Notes: generated by a model not told the origin, from the letters alone. Shown: positions 44,672 through 56,754, numbered from the stretch's first letter. The stretch is DNA of 64,000 bases from Waltergamsia citrina (GCA_022814615.1 JAKLNE010000089.1:1-64000), one strand, 5' to 3'. A program made the numbers and translations.

Positions 44672-47600
44672 GTAATTGGTAGCATACACTTGTCATCTTC
44701 ACATTTACATTGTAGGTATATACTTCTAATCTTCTCATTCGACTGTTTCACTTCCATTGTTCATTTGAGTTGCAAAAAGACAACTTGTACAGTGATTCTT
44801 GCGATAGCGGATCTCACGCTACGAGGATTGCACCTTGTCGCACAAAAATGTGACGCCCCACAAAGTGCGGTACAAGTAGACCATATATCCTACTCGAAGC
44901 AGTTATCTAGCATTGTGGTAAGGAACAATCATCTCAGTAGCTACGTTTACCTAGTGATATGATGTTGTTTTACAGGTGGTCCAATGAAACAAATACGCCC
45001 AATGTTATGCAATTATAGTAAAAGTAATTTCTCAATAGGCTATGGCACGGATAACCTTGCTCGCCCGTTTCCAGCCTGATTTTATCATCTTCTGTTGCCT
45101 AAAAACACAAGTTGAAATCCTCTTCAATATAGCAAATGTTGTCGTTGCCAGTGCACTGCAAGCTTTTATTTAGAAAAAGAGGGATTTTCAGTCATACAAG
45201 ATTTTCTTACTGGAGAGAACTGTGAACAGATATATTGCTCATCCTCTGACACCTTGCAACGACCATAAGATACCCCGGGTTCGGGTAATCTTTCACATAC
45301 CTGCGACCTGGTTATAATCATCATCACCTGTTTTACGAAGTAGGTGGGGTCTTACTCCTTCTTCACGCTTTCCCAGGCGATATGGCCCTTTTGGAGCTGC
45401 AAAAGCCCCGCGGAAAGAGCTCGCCACAATAAGGAGCTGGATGCATATATGACGCATCATAAAGTCGGTGTCGCTATTTGATCGAATAGATTGAAAAGAC
45501 TAATCTATGAATTTTTGCAAAAATGATGTGGTCTAGGGAATTTCATTCGGGGGGGAAGAGCTTTATAAGTCGGAAATTAGCTAAAAGTCACAGGTACTTG
45601 ACGCGGGCCCGAAATGGATTTGACGGGCTCATTACATGTACATACAATACCTGTACATCGGATATTGCGTACCGATCTAACTGTTGTTCTATCCTTGTGA
45701 CTTTTTATCTGATAGGAGTTACATGACGCACTATGCTGCATAATTGCTAGTAGTTTCAAAAGCAGGGACCCTGTGGAGACTGTCTTACCCTTGACTGTCA
45801 GCTTACATGTACGTACACTTACATATCAACCCTTGTCAATGAAAAGATCTACAAGTCTGTGATTACGTTTCATTCCGGCGGAAGCTCCCGATGACCGATT
45901 GTCTGGGTTTTAACCCGCTTTTCAACTTGGCTCCTGAGCCTATCGATAAACACTCCTTTCTAGCAGCTCGCACCTCACGCCGTTCCTACGCTGCTCCTTA
46001 CTTCAACTCTCCTATTTTGTTTGAAATCATACTTGAACATCAAATCGCAGTGAGGTGGTATTTTCAAATACTAGCATTGCTTTTACCGTCAAGCCGCGTG
46101 CTTAGGCCCTCTTCCATTCCCAGCTTTGGTTTTTCTCGCTCACATCATTCCTATCATGGCGATACTGCCTTATTCAATATGCGGAATTATTATCGGAGGA
46201 GTTTACTGGGCTATCATGTATGTTATAGCGTTACGAAATTCTGGAATAGGGTCCTCTGAACAGAGGACTTTTATATCTTTGGGAAGTGTGTCTCTGGCTA
46301 TAGGGTCAGCCAGCTTACTATGGCTTTTTGACTCTTGGAGGGAGAGGATGTGACGTCTGGGCTTCAGTCTGGGACGGCTAAGGTGTGGATGTTAGTTGAT
46401 GTCCTGATCTACATGCGGCGACGAACTATAGCACAAAGTGTAGAGCGCCTAGCCTAAATTAAAATGATGGATGTGCTGCTGCTACTATGTAGAGTTTTCT
46501 TTTCTTCTGCTTTAATTTTGAAGAATTAATTTCGTTGTCTTGAGCTCTCAGAAGCTTTTTAGTCCCTTCGCGGATAGTTTGCCTAACTTATGACGTGTGA
46601 CGATGGGCGCCGTCCTTTTTTTCTTCTTCTTTTTCTTTTCCACCAGTATTGCTCCCACAAAGTTAATTCATCACCATAAATGGGCAATCACGACTAGATC
46701 AAAGTAAAATTAAACGAATTGCAGCGATACCAGTCTTCATCAGCAACAGCAGTATTTTCATTCTTCTCTTTAGCTTTCCAAACAATGGTGAAGCACGTGT
46801 AAGAAGCATTCATGTTCTGTAGGGTAGTGACAGACTAAATATTCAAAGTCAGCATATCAAATCAGTGGGTGGTGCGCTCGGCCCAACACGGGTGATCAAT
46901 TAGAGTCGCCTTTAGGTGGGCTTCCTTTGTCGCAGCATTGTTTGTGTGTCAATGGCTTGCTAAAGTCTCGTTCTGTATCTGTCCGCTCCATAACCGTTAG
47001 AAGTGAGGGGATCTGGGACTGCTATTTTTGGTTCACTGGTTCAATCTACTATGGATCTATTGAATTTCTTCGCTGCCAAGATGTCCTTTCTGACTGAACG
47101 GAGCGCCGCGTCATTTTCCGGTGTTCTGGGACACCACCAAATGCTACACGTGCCTCAGCTTTAAGCTACCATAGGCTAGAGAGTCAATCAGGTCAGAATA
47201 GGCCCCCAGGGTACTCCCGCGTGCAGAACAGCCTTGAGGTTATTCCATTTAAGCTTATTTTGGACGATAATCCTCCGATTCTGGCTTTCCTACGATACAT
47301 ACATAATATAGTTAAACAAGTGCTCGCTAGAACTTCATGTGTTCATAGAAGCTTTGGAACTCTGGCCGTCTGTACATAGAATTCATGATGAGCTAACGTT
47401 CCTAGGATCGACAGACTTGACCCGCCTTTTCGAGCGGCCTCCGAATTCCCACTGCGCCACCATCTTTCGTCAACCACGCCAGCACGAGCGGCTCTGGTAC
47501 CCATCACGGTTACTGAGCCAGGCTAAAAGGCTTGACCGATCCTCCGCGGAGGACAGATCAAGGCTGCGAAGTGAAGCTAACTGCCAAGGCGGTCCTTGCT

Positions 47601-48075
47601 GCGGATGCCACTTGTTGTAACTCTGCGCGGCATGTGGCGTGTTTCCTACCCGAATATGAGGCCGGTGCCCGATAACGACGCGTTGGGAACTTGTAGCTTG
47701 CCCACATCGGGACAAATGTATGCGCGTAGATGGGGTTTAGATCTTGCGCCCATGGCCGCAGCCGGTGGGTCATGTCATTTTACAAGGAGAAGCAAGGTGC
47801 TACAGCACCAGCATAATCACGCTAAAGCCGCCCAAGCTTGGGAAACAAGCTCAGGCCTAACTCATCGTCGCCGTTTTATCCTGACGATGAGGTTTTAGTA
47901 GATGTCGTCTTCGATAGGGCCGTCCACGTCACTTCATCCCACTAAAACCGACCCATTGATCAAGCCCTTAAAGTACGCCCACATGCCGGCATCCGTTACG
48001 TGGTTCTGATCGAAGGCCATTGCCATGTAAACATTGATTCCTCAACCTGAAACAACACAAGAAACAACTTGCCAG
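44672..48075. other. Gene-poor AT-rich stretch
   Basis: About 3.4 kb with only one weak gene candidate (46156-46353). Other frames, such as 45891-46259 and 47339-47620, give biased translations with no domain. Pieces could be remnants of lost genes, but none can be identified. Confidence 0.5.
46156..46353 (+). CDS. Possible small two-helix membrane protein
   Basis: A 65-codon frame from an ATG at 46156. It has two hydrophobic segments: ILPYSICGIIIGGVYWAIMY and, after a short polar loop (ALRNSGIGSSEQRT), ISLGSVSLAIGSASLLWLF, ending in a charged tail DSWRERM. The pattern is tidy for a membrane hairpin but the frame is short, the surroundings are gene-poor, and no homologue comes to mind. It could be chance or a remnant. 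Confidence 0.25.
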   Translation: MAILPYSICGIIIGGVYWAIMYVIALRNSGIGSSEQRTFISLGSVSLAIGSASLLWLFDSWRERM

Positions 48076-48579
48076 ATGCTCTTCATGTTTGTCGCTGCCT
48101 TTCTGGCCCTCTTCTCCACTGTTGCTGCTGGTGTTGGTGCCGAAGAGAATGACTGGGAGATCTACCTGTACCCCGATGGAGACTGCGAGTCCAGTGAATA
48201 TGTGCGCACCCTCCTCTTCACCCAGCACATCCCTAGACAAGAACAACAAGCTAATCATGGAACTGAACAGATTTTCATGTCTGGCATCGACAATTGGAAC
48301 CGTTGCACGACCTGGAAAGACCCCAGCATAAACACCGACCCAGACGTTACCTGCACGCGTTATACTGGCAACGGCGATAAGACTGCAGAGTGTGGAAACA
48401 GTGCCTTCCCCGTCGCCAAATCGTACCGCATCACTAAAGGCGAGGTCGACATGTATGAGAAATATAGTCTGCCTCTGAAGATGTGTGACCGCTTCAAGGA
48501 GATCAAGATGTACCGGGGCGACACAGACTGCGTTACCAACTGGCCTGCTGAAGGCTTGCTCGGACGCCCTCACCCATGA
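48076..48579 (+). CDS. Small secreted cysteine-containing protein
   Basis: A single exon of 167 aa from the ATG at 48076. The N-terminus MLFMFVAAFLALFSTVAAGV is a strong signal peptide with cleavage likely after AGVGA. The mature part starts EENDWEIYLYPDGDC and carries six cysteines (GDCESS, NRCTTW, VTCTRY, AECGNS, KMCDRF, TDCVTN). The aromatic and Asp-rich opening and evenly spread cysteines suggest a compact disulphide-stabilised domain. There is no dibasic pro-site, unlike the neighbour at 41479. I do not recognise the family. The stop is 111 bp from the stop of the convergent dehydrogenase gene. Confidence 0.75.
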   Translation: MLFMFVAAFLALFSTVAAGVGAEENDWEIYLYPDGDCESSEYVRTLLFTQHIPRQEQQANHGTEQIFMSGIDNWNRCTTWKDPSINTDPDVTCTRYTGNGDKTAECGNSAFPVAKSYRITKGEVDMYEKYSLPLKMCDRFKEIKMYRGDTDCVTNWPAEGLLGRPHP

Positions 48580-48689
48580 AAGGGATGATTAATTAATGAG
48601 AGTAATGATACAAATGAATACCACGCGAAGCCATTGCGAAATAGAGTGATCTTTTTTGTTATTCAAAGCTTTATCTCCTATTAGTTACA

Positions 48690-50424
48690 CTATCGCTGCG
48701 TAGGCATGGATACAGCCGCCTTGCTGTCCGTCGCATCGGCCTCCTTCCACAAAGCCGTGACGGTCTTCAACTGGGTATAGAAATTGATGCCCGGCTTTCC
48801 GTAGAAAGTACTAGCGCCACCGCCTGCGATACTCTTCTTGTTGCCAGTAAAGGAGAACATGGGCAGAGGGACAGGAATAGGCACATTGATACCAACCTGG
48901 CCAGACTCAATGTTCTTCCTGAAGAATTCGGCCGAGGCTCCGGAGCGCGTGAAGATAGCGGCACCGTTTCCGTACTCGTTAGCGTTGACTACGTCCACGG
49001 CATCCTCAAGCGAGTCGGCCTTGAGGCAGACAAGCACCGGGCCGAAGATCTCCTCCTTGTAGCACTGCATATCCGGCGTCACGCCAGTGATGATGGTTGG
49101 ACCGACCCAGTTGCCATCAGCGTAGCTTGCGTTCGAGGGCTTAGCCCCCCTGCCGTCAAGAAGAATCTTGGCGCCTTCCTTCTCTGCCGACGCAATCAAG
49201 CTCTCAATACGCTCTTGGCTCTGTGGTGAGATGACAGGACCAACGTCAGTGTCGCTCTCGAAGCCGGCGTCGAGCTTGAGTTTCTTAGCGCTCTCAGCGA
49301 GATCTTCCAGCCAGCTCTCCGTCTCGCCAACGGTCACTAGGGCGCTGAGGGCCATGCACCGTTGTCCGGCGGCACCGAAGGCGGCGCCGACGATACTGCT
49401 GAGGAAATGGTTCTTGTTGCAGTCGGGAAGGACGATGCCATGGTTCTTGGCGCCGAGATTGGCTTGCACACGCTTGCCGTTGGCGGATCCCCTCTCGAAG
49501 ATGTACTCGCCGGCTTTGTTGCCGCCGACGAAGCTGATGGCCTTGATATCGGGCTGATCGAGGAGGAAGTTAATTGTAGGACGGCTGCCGTGGACGATGT
49601 TGATGACGCCTTCAGGGAAGCCGGCCTTCTCAACTAGCTCGGCAAGGATGACGGCAGCGCCGGGGTCGCGTTCGGAGGGCTTGAGGATTAGAGTGTTGCC
49701 CGTGATGGAGGCAATGGGGATACACCAGAGAGGGATCATGGCGGGGAAGTCTAAGTTAATCTGGTTAGTTCAGATCCGTTGATTCTCTACTTTGAGGATC
49801 CTTACTGAAAGGGCAGATGGCAGCGGTGACGCCCAAAGGCTCTCGGTAGGTGCGCGTCTCCATGTCCTTTGCTACCTCAAGTAGTTCCCCCTTCAGCAAT
49901 TCCGGCGCGGCGATGGCGGCCTCGGCTACCTGTAGTCCGCGGAGGACATCTCCCTTGGCGTCGGCAAACGTCTTGCCCTGCTCGATAACAATGCTGGCGG
50001 CGAGGCGGTCCCAGTTTTCGCGGATGAGGTGAACGAAGCGGAACATAATCTGCTGACGTGCCAAGATTGTCGTGTTCTTCCATGATTCAAAAGCTTTCTG
50101 CGCACTGGCGACAGTGGCCTCCATCTCCGCCGTCGTCATCTGCGGCACGCGCGTGACGACATGGTTGGTGGCCGGGTCGTGGACATCGATGAATTCGGTG
50201 GCCTCTGACTCGACAAACTTGTTATCCTTGAAGTAAGGCGTAGGCTTGACGGAGGAGGGCTTCTCGTGACTGGTGATGTATGTCCTCAAAGCCATTGCCG
50301 TCCTGGGCACACTGGCCTGAGGAGCTGAGCATGGCGCGCCCATGAGGCCATGTTGCTGGCGCACCGCGGGTTGCTTAGCCACGAGACGGCCTGCCCGAAG
50401 ACTTGTTACTGCTGCACGGCGCAT
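48690..50424 (-). CDS. Methylmalonate-semialdehyde dehydrogenase (CoA-acylating), mitochondrial
   Basis: This enzyme converts methylmalonate semialdehyde to propionyl-CoA, and malonate semialdehyde to acetyl-CoA, in valine, pyrimidine and beta-alanine breakdown. Exons 50424-49806 and 49750-48690 (55-nt intron, GTAAGG/TTAG) give 559 aa. The first 50 residues are Arg/Ala-rich without acids (MRRAAVTSLRAGRLVAKQPA), a typical mitochondrial presequence. Aldehyde dehydrogenase signatures are PLGVTAAICPFNFPAMIPLW across the splice, LKPSERDPG, FVGGNKAGEYIFERG and the catalytic cysteine in GAAGQRCMALS. KEEIFGPVLVCLKADSLEDA and FSFTGNKKSIAGG are typical of the MMSDH subgroup, as is the Gln-Arg before the Cys. 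The further 33 codons upstream open only with TTG and are not used. It is divergent from GABA aminotransferase. Confidence 0.93.
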
Positions 50425-51748
50425 TATGTCTCCCACCAACGCTGACCAGATCTTATGAGATTTGAGGATTGGTTGACTATCAAGAGCCTCGGAAGATAAG
50501 AGACACTGGTCACCAAGAAGCAATCCCAGATGAAAGCGGTGGACACATGGCGCCGAGGAGGACGGGGACCTTTAACTGACCACGCCGGGGATTTCGCGGC
50601 TTGTGTCGGATGGTGAGCCGGTCTAAAGGGAAGTACATGGCTGTATGAGCGGCTTTGTTACTGACTCTGTTCAGGTGGAAGCGATACTAATGGATGGACA
50701 CATGCAGAATTGGCAGAAGAGACCCAGTAATTAGAGGAGAACATGGAGAAATCAATAGAATTGGCGGGCCAAAATAACGTAATTGCCAGCGAGGCGACAG
50801 GGTGTTCTCCCTTTGTTACTGGATCGGGAATAGTCTCGTGTTGTTAGAGAAGGGTTCTCCTTGACCTGCCATACGCGTACCACCAATTGGACTGTCAGAG
50901 TCAGATCGATGATCTGGACTTTGAAAATCGGTGGTCTTCGATATGAAAGACCCTGAAACTCGGCATCCAGAACGGCCCATATCGAGGATGAGTTTTGTTT
51001 CTCTACCGGTTACTTTGCCGTTGCTACAAGGGACGAAGTTGATCTTCCGGGGTCATTCGGGTAGCCAGACCGCCTCTATGTAAACCCCAAGGCTTTGCTT
51101 CGGCAATGGTATTTGACATGAGTCGTTCACTCTGGTAAAGTCCCAATTCCATTTCGACAATTTCTAAGATGGACTTGAGGTTGGTTGTGAACCACAATCT
51201 ATCGCCCAATTCGCATCTTCTCACCGGTTGGCCTCAGCACGAGTCGCATGACCACTTTGCTCTCACATTTATACCTAATCGAGACTGGTCGCCGAGGGGA
51301 AGCTCTCTGACTTGCATTTAGTCCTCCAAGTTCGCCCCGCGCTTCTTCTCCACTCGATGGAGTGGGTTACTTGACTCCGGCCGGTGTAACATTCCGAATG
51401 CCTTAAACCGCCCGCTGCCGCCGGCTACGCTGCTGAAACTTAGAGGGTGCGTTGCCGGTTTAGCGGAGACTAGCCTCATAGCTTGGAGGACCCTGCGACA
51501 GCGAGCAGGGTTTTTGGAGCTTTGCACGGGCCGGTACCGGTGTGTGCTGTATGAGGCCTGGAACGGAGAGCACGGCGATCGCTATCGTCACGATTTAGGT
51601 AATGGTTTGACTATTGAAATAGCCAGCCTCGCATTAGGACGACTCGCTCAGAGCCCCAAATAGGACGCTGGTAGCCGCGCAGAAGAAGGCAAAAGGTGTT
51701 CCTCCTTTGTCCGTTCTCTCCTCTACATCTCACACCATCATCATCGTC
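50425..51748. promoter_or_regulatory. Divergent region of the semialdehyde dehydrogenase and GABA aminotransferase genes
   Basis: 1.3 kb between the two start codons. It holds both promoters. One AGATAAG motif, matching the consensus of fungal GATA factors such as AreA, sits at 50494-50500 close to the dehydrogenase. A single match is weak evidence. No gene is visible. Confidence 0.4.
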
Positions 51749-53300
51749 ATGTCTCGCTTCCAGTGCCTGCGTGCTGCGGCACGGGCATCCCCGTCTGCCA
51801 GTGTAAGGCGGCGCGCCTTTGCGACCAGCGCCAATGCACCTGTACAGCCCTTTCATGCTGGCGAACCAGCCGCGCCGAAAGTCACCACCTCGCTCCCTGG
51901 GCCAAAGAGCAAAGAGTTGCTCGAGGAGTTGGAGTCTATCTTCGACATTCGGAGCTTGCAGATGATGGCCGACTATGACAAGAGCTCCGGCAATTACCTT
52001 GCAGATCCGGATGGCAACATGTTTCTAGATATGTAAGTCGGTAAAAGTCATTATTTATTAAGGCAATGAGGCTGACGATTTTGCCTACAGCTTCGCGCAA
52101 ATCGCCTCCATTCCGCTGGGGTATAATAACCCCGAGCTTCTGAAGGTGTCCAAATCCCCCGAAATGGCCAGCGCCATCGCCAACCGGCCGGCTCTCGGGA
52201 GCTTCCCTTCCCACGATCTCGCTCGCGTTCTCCGGACAGGCATCCTCAAGGCGTCACCTCCGGGTCTAAACCAAGTGTTCACTACCACATCTGGCTCCGA
52301 TGCCAATGAGACCGCATTCAAGGCCGCTTTCATGTATCGGAGGCAGCTGGAGCGAGGTGGCCCCAATGTGGAGTTCACCGAGGAGGAATTGACCTCTGCC
52401 ATGAACAACCAGGCTCCAGGTGCACCTCAACTCTCTATCCTATCATTCAAAACAGGATTCCACGGCCGCCTCCTCGGATCCCTGTCCACAACTCGCTCAA
52501 AGGCCATTCACAAGGTCGATATCCCGGCTTTCGACTGGCCTCAGGCGACTTTCCCTAAGCTCAAGTACCCGCTCGAGGAGAACGCGGCAGAGAACGCCAA
52601 GGCTGAGAAGGACAGCTTGGAAGAAGTGGAGCACCTGATCAAGAACTGGCACAACCCTCCGGCTGCCGTCGTGGTCGAGCCTGTCCAAAGTGAAGGAGGC
52701 GATAACCACGCTAGCCCTGACTTCTTCCGAAAGCTGCAGGAAATCACAAAGAGGAACAATGTCTTGCTTATTGTGGACGAGGTACAGACCGGTGTTGGTG
52801 CCACTGGCAAGTTCTGGGCTCACGAGCACTGGAAGCTGCCTAGCCCTCCTGATATGGTTACCTTCTCAAAGAAGGCCCAGGCAGCTGGGTACTACTACGG
52901 CAACGCTGAGCTTCGACCGAACAAGCCGTACCGCCAGTTCAACACGTGGATGGGTGACCCAGCGCGTGCCCTGCTTTTCCGGAGCATCGTTAATGAGATT
53001 GAGAGGCTGGACCTGGTGTCGCACACGGCTAAGATCGGCTCGTACTTGTATGAGAATCTCCAAGGTCTGGCTGAAAGGTACCCCGGTCAGCTGCAGAACC
53101 TCCGTGGAAAGGACTTTGGTACATTCATTGCTTTCGATAACCCAAAGCGCGATGAGTTGTTGAAGACGATGAAGGGAATGGGTGTTAATGTGGGTGGCTG
53201 TGGAACACAGACGGTGCGTCTGCGACCGATGCTTATCTTCCAAGAGAACCACGCGAACATCTTTTTGGAGACGCTTGAGAAGAGTATCAAATCTCTGTGA
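51749..53300 (+). CDS. gatA: 4-aminobutyrate aminotransferase (GABA transaminase)
   Basis: A PLP-dependent class III aminotransferase that moves the amino group of GABA (and, in several fungi, beta-alanine) to 2-oxoglutarate. Exons 51749-52032 and 52091-53300 give 497 aa, the usual size. The N-terminus MSRFQCLRAAARASPSASVR looks like a mitochondrial presequence. Signatures: GNYLADPDGNMFLDI then FAQIASIPLGYNNPEL across the splice, the PLP phosphate-binding FTTTSGSDANETAFK, the FHGRLLGSLSTTRSKAIHK block, and VEPVQSEGGDNHASPDFFR. NNVLLIVDEVQTGVGATGKF holds the pyridine-nitrogen Asp, and MVTFSKKAQAAGYYYG the Schiff-base lysine. The C-terminus ends ENHANIFLETLEKSIKSL. Identity is firm; the symbol follows Aspergillus usage. 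Confidence 0.94.
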
Positions 53301-54931
53301 TATCCTAGTTTGTATGTAGATTGATTCACTCGGATCAGGGCCTAATTTTTCACACCAACCTTTGTGAGGTACAAGATTGTCTTTGACAAGCTTTATGTCT
53401 CTTCAGATTCTACATCCCAGTGCTTGGGAACACTGTGGAGTTTTTCTTCGCTTAGCCCATGAACTCCGTCAAAGTTGCCTCCTTGAGAACGATATCCATA
53501 CGCCCCTGCGAGGGAGAGGCCGAGCCTTACACTCTCGGATCATTTGATATGCTCACTCTATGATTCTCTCAGCCTGTGGAATATAGGCTCCATCTGCCTT
53601 GGCGCTTTCCCACTCTCTAGAAGCTGTGAATCTGGCACTTTTACGATATCCCGCATCACATATCCGCACTACCACTGCTTTCCATCCTCAGGGTAGCCAG
53701 CAGCAGTATGTATAGGGCTCTTTGAGTGAGCGTGGAAGAAACTGGGGCGAAGCAGCAGAGAACCCAGTCAGGAAAGGAACTATCGGGACAAAGAACTTCA
53801 TGTTTTCTAAAAGGTAGACTGGTAAGAAAATTCTGTAAACACCTTTGCTTGTATTGTTTTCTTCGCGACCTTGTGTCGTCATTCGCCTGTCTTTGGGATA
53901 TTTGGTAAAGAACTTTAGAATAAGGGTTGAGGGATAAAGCTGAGCAATGAAGAACATAGTCAACCTTTGATATTAGACCACTGATCTCAGCCTCATTGAA
54001 GGGCCTTCAATTTTTCATATCATGCATTAAATGCGAAACTCCTGATCTACGTAACCATGCTGCCCGCTCGCTCGTTATCCAGCTCCCCGGAACGGAGGAG
54101 GTGGCCAGGTTTCCGAGGGCCACCAATCACGGAAAGTAAAACTGTTAGAAGCTGCATAAGATGCCGATGAGCCGACTATCATACCAAAAGCGAAGAGATC
54201 GGCGTATGTCTCCTATTGCTTCCTTCTTGCGCGGATGGAGGTTATGTGCGGACTATGTTATCTCAGATGTTGGTCTTCGCCGGACTTTCAGACTAAACAT
54301 CTTATTAGAGATCTTCACAAGGAAACCTTGGAGTTGTACGATGCATTATTTGATCATATCCTGCAAATTCTTGCTATAAGACTCCGTGTGATCAGGCATG
54401 GATTGAAAGTTGGCTACTGCCGCTGGGGTATGAGACATCTCGAAACTACTGCTACGGTCCATGGCACCGCGCACGACAGCGCGTGAGTGCAGCATGACAA
54501 TCAACAGTAGCTGTAACTGGTTACATGGCGCTAGCGGGCTTCAGGTTTAGAAGGGAAGTCCGACCTACACTTAAGTGGGAGAACGCCAATAGGAAATCAT
54601 CATTGTAGAACTCTCACCAAGATTATAGTTGAATGAACGAGCTCGAGCCTGGCGGCACCTCAATTCTTGGCAATGCTGATCTCAATGCTTGCTTTTTGTA
54701 CTAGAAAAGTCTAAATGTTCAATGCGGAATTAGCCGGCAGGCAATTATCAGTTGTGAGCCATTGAATAAAGACTTAGATGTGAAACTCCGCACAGCGCGT
54801 AGCCGTAGCTGCGGGAATCCCGCTCCGCACGTTATGTGAATTGTTTGAAAGCTTGGAGATTCCCACAACAAGTTGACATAGCGACAACTATTGTTTTAGC
54901 TGATGGTTGAGTCTTAGTACTGATCAAGATT
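53301..54931. other. Intergenic region with a possible relic frame
   Basis: About 1.6 kb. A frame at 54235-54486 contains a Cys-x2-Cys ... His-x5-His arrangement (MCGLCYLR ... KHLIRDLH) reminiscent of a single C2H2 finger, but it is short and has no coding neighbours. Otherwise I see nothing. Confidence 0.45.
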
Positions 54932-55846
54932 ATGATTCTACTGATCGTCGGCATCACAGGCAATCTAGGCCACCGTCTAGCTAAAGCTGCTTTGGATCGC
55001 GGGCTCAAAGTACGAGGCCTTGGTCGCAGCCCTGACAAACTCAATGCCGAAATTAACGCACAACTAGAGTCTTTTGTTGCGAGCAAGTCGTATTACGATG
55101 TTCCTGCTATTGAGAAGGCGATGTCTGGTGCAGACGCCGTCATCTGCGCATATTCTACGAATCCAGTTCTCTACCTCGACGGGGCTCTCTTGCTTCTGCG
55201 TGCAGCTGAGAGATCTGGTATCAAAATATTTGTGGCTCCAAGCTGGACTAGCAATTGGACCAGGATTCAATATGGCGAGGTCGAACTGTATGATAGTGTC
55301 CTTGCCTTCAAGGACCAGGCTGCCTTGACAAGCTCGATTCGACCTGTCTATATCGTCAATGGTGCTTTCGCCGAGTATACGCTTGCGCCCGGTGGACCAT
55401 TCGAGATATTCGGCGCAACCGCCACATTCCGCTATTGGGGCAATGTCGCGGATCAGAAAGTACCGTGGACAACCATGGATGATGCCGCTACCTGGACGAT
55501 AGAGCTGCTTCTTACCGACGACAATGTCAAGAATGGAAGTGGGGGAATATTTCAATTTCAGTCTGGCTGTAACTCATACAGAGAGCTCGCGAGAACCTAC
55601 GAGGAGGTGACAGGAATAAAGGTTGAACTTGTTTGCGAGGGCGATGCAGACTTACTGAAACGGAAACTAGAAGAAGAAAGACAAACGAAGGGAAATTATC
55701 GATTTTTTGAATATTTGTATCTAGCCTGGAGTCGCGTTGCCATTGAGGGACGATGGCAGCTTCAAGAGCCGATCGAGTTTGCCGGGCGTCCAGCAACGGA
55801 CTTCAAAGAGCACTTGACGCAACGCGCCCAGAGTGAGACTCTCTAG
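54932..55846 (+). CDS. NmrA-like NAD(P)-binding Rossmann protein
   Basis: A single exon of 304 aa. It opens directly with a Rossmann fold: MILLIVGITGNLGHRLAKAA carries the GxTGxxG dinucleotide motif, followed by LDRGLKVRGLGRSPDKL with an Arg-Ser that usually favours NADP. Next are AMSGADAVICAYS (the beta-4 strand), FVAPSWTSNW and the substrate-domain region WGNVADQKVPWTTMDDAATW, typical of NmrA and isoflavone-reductase-like atypical SDRs. The active Tyr-x3-Lys of classical SDRs is not evident, as expected for NmrA-like proteins, which can be redox sensors rather than enzymes. There is no signal or membrane segment. The partner or substrate is unknown. Confidence 0.85.
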   Translation: MILLIVGITGNLGHRLAKAALDRGLKVRGLGRSPDKLNAEINAQLESFVASKSYYDVPAIEKAMSGADAVICAYSTNPVLYLDGALLLLRAAERSGIKIFVAPSWTSNWTRIQYGEVELYDSVLAFKDQAALTSSIRPVYIVNGAFAEYTLAPGGPFEIFGATATFRYWGNVADQKVPWTTMDDAATWTIELLLTDDNVKNGSGGIFQFQSGCNSYRELARTYEEVTGIKVELVCEGDADLLKRKLEEERQTKGNYRFFEYLYLAWSRVAIEGRWQLQEPIEFAGRPATDFKEHLTQRAQSETL

Positions 55847-56126
55847 CAATTGAAACAAACTTTGAAAGGTAGGGTCAGATAGGAGATAAAGCATGAAGAG
55901 CCTTGCGCATGTCTCATCCGACAGTGGGATTAGTGAGTCCTAGGCTTCTAGAAGATGCCGAGGCAAGTCGATGGAATGGTGGAGAACGGGCAGGGATGCG
56001 CAACGCGACGGACAAGAGCTAGTGAAGCATGACATAACTGACTTCGCGCAACTTCAACTTGACACTCTCCGCAATCCTGATTCAAGCATTACGAGCCTGT
56101 ACTACTTGATATCCGTTCCAAACACC

Positions 56127-56754
56127 ATGGAAGTCGCTGTTGGAATTGTCGCTACTGCGGCCGGTATGGCCGGTCTGGACCTGACCAAGAACCTGTCCTA
56201 CTTTTCGGTAAGATCCAGCGTGAATCCTCAACCACGGGATTGATTGGTGATTGAGAGCTAATTCTGCGACTCAAAGATCCCGGCAGCTTGGGTGTGCGCG
56301 CATGGGCCGCATTTGTACTCCGTCATTGGCACGGGCACCAAGGTCTTTGACAACCGGAACCCTCGAACTCACCGGGATAGAATTGCCAAATCTTCTACTC
56401 TGACGGAGGAGGTAAGTGTCGTACTCCATAGAGCTATCGAGCGAAAGAATTCTAACCCTTTCATAGCAAAAACAATTTTTCTCCCGTGTCAAATCGGCCT
56501 CTGACAATGGCTACGAGACACTCGGACTCTTCGCCGCCGCCGTGGTCGCGGGCAACCAGGCAGGCCTCAATCCTCAGACCTTGAATATCCTTTCGTGGGG
56601 ATACATTCTCACTCGCCTTGTTTACAACTTTATCTATATCAAGTTGGGTACCCAGCAAAAACTCACTCCTGTTCGGAGTCTCGTTTGGAGTATCTCTATC
56701 TTCATTAGCCTGGGGCTGTTCGTCTCTGCGGGACTGAACCTTAAGGATCAGTGA
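56127..56754 (+). CDS. MAPEG-like membrane protein
   Basis: MAPEG proteins are small ER membrane proteins, many of them glutathione-dependent. Three exons in phase, 56127-56207, 56277-56411 and 56467-56754, give 167 aa. There are four hydrophobic segments: VAVGIVATAAGMAGLDL, IPAAWVCAHGPHLYSVIG, TLGLFAAAVVAGNQAGL with ILSWGYILTRLVYNFIYI, and SLVWSISIFISLGLFVSAGL. The loop FDNRNPRTHRDRIAK and the NGYE motif before the third segment match the MAPEG Asn-x2-Glu signature. The first intron (56208-56276) uses an AAG acceptor. Enzymatic activity is not certain, because many fungal members are uncharacterised. Confidence 0.82.
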
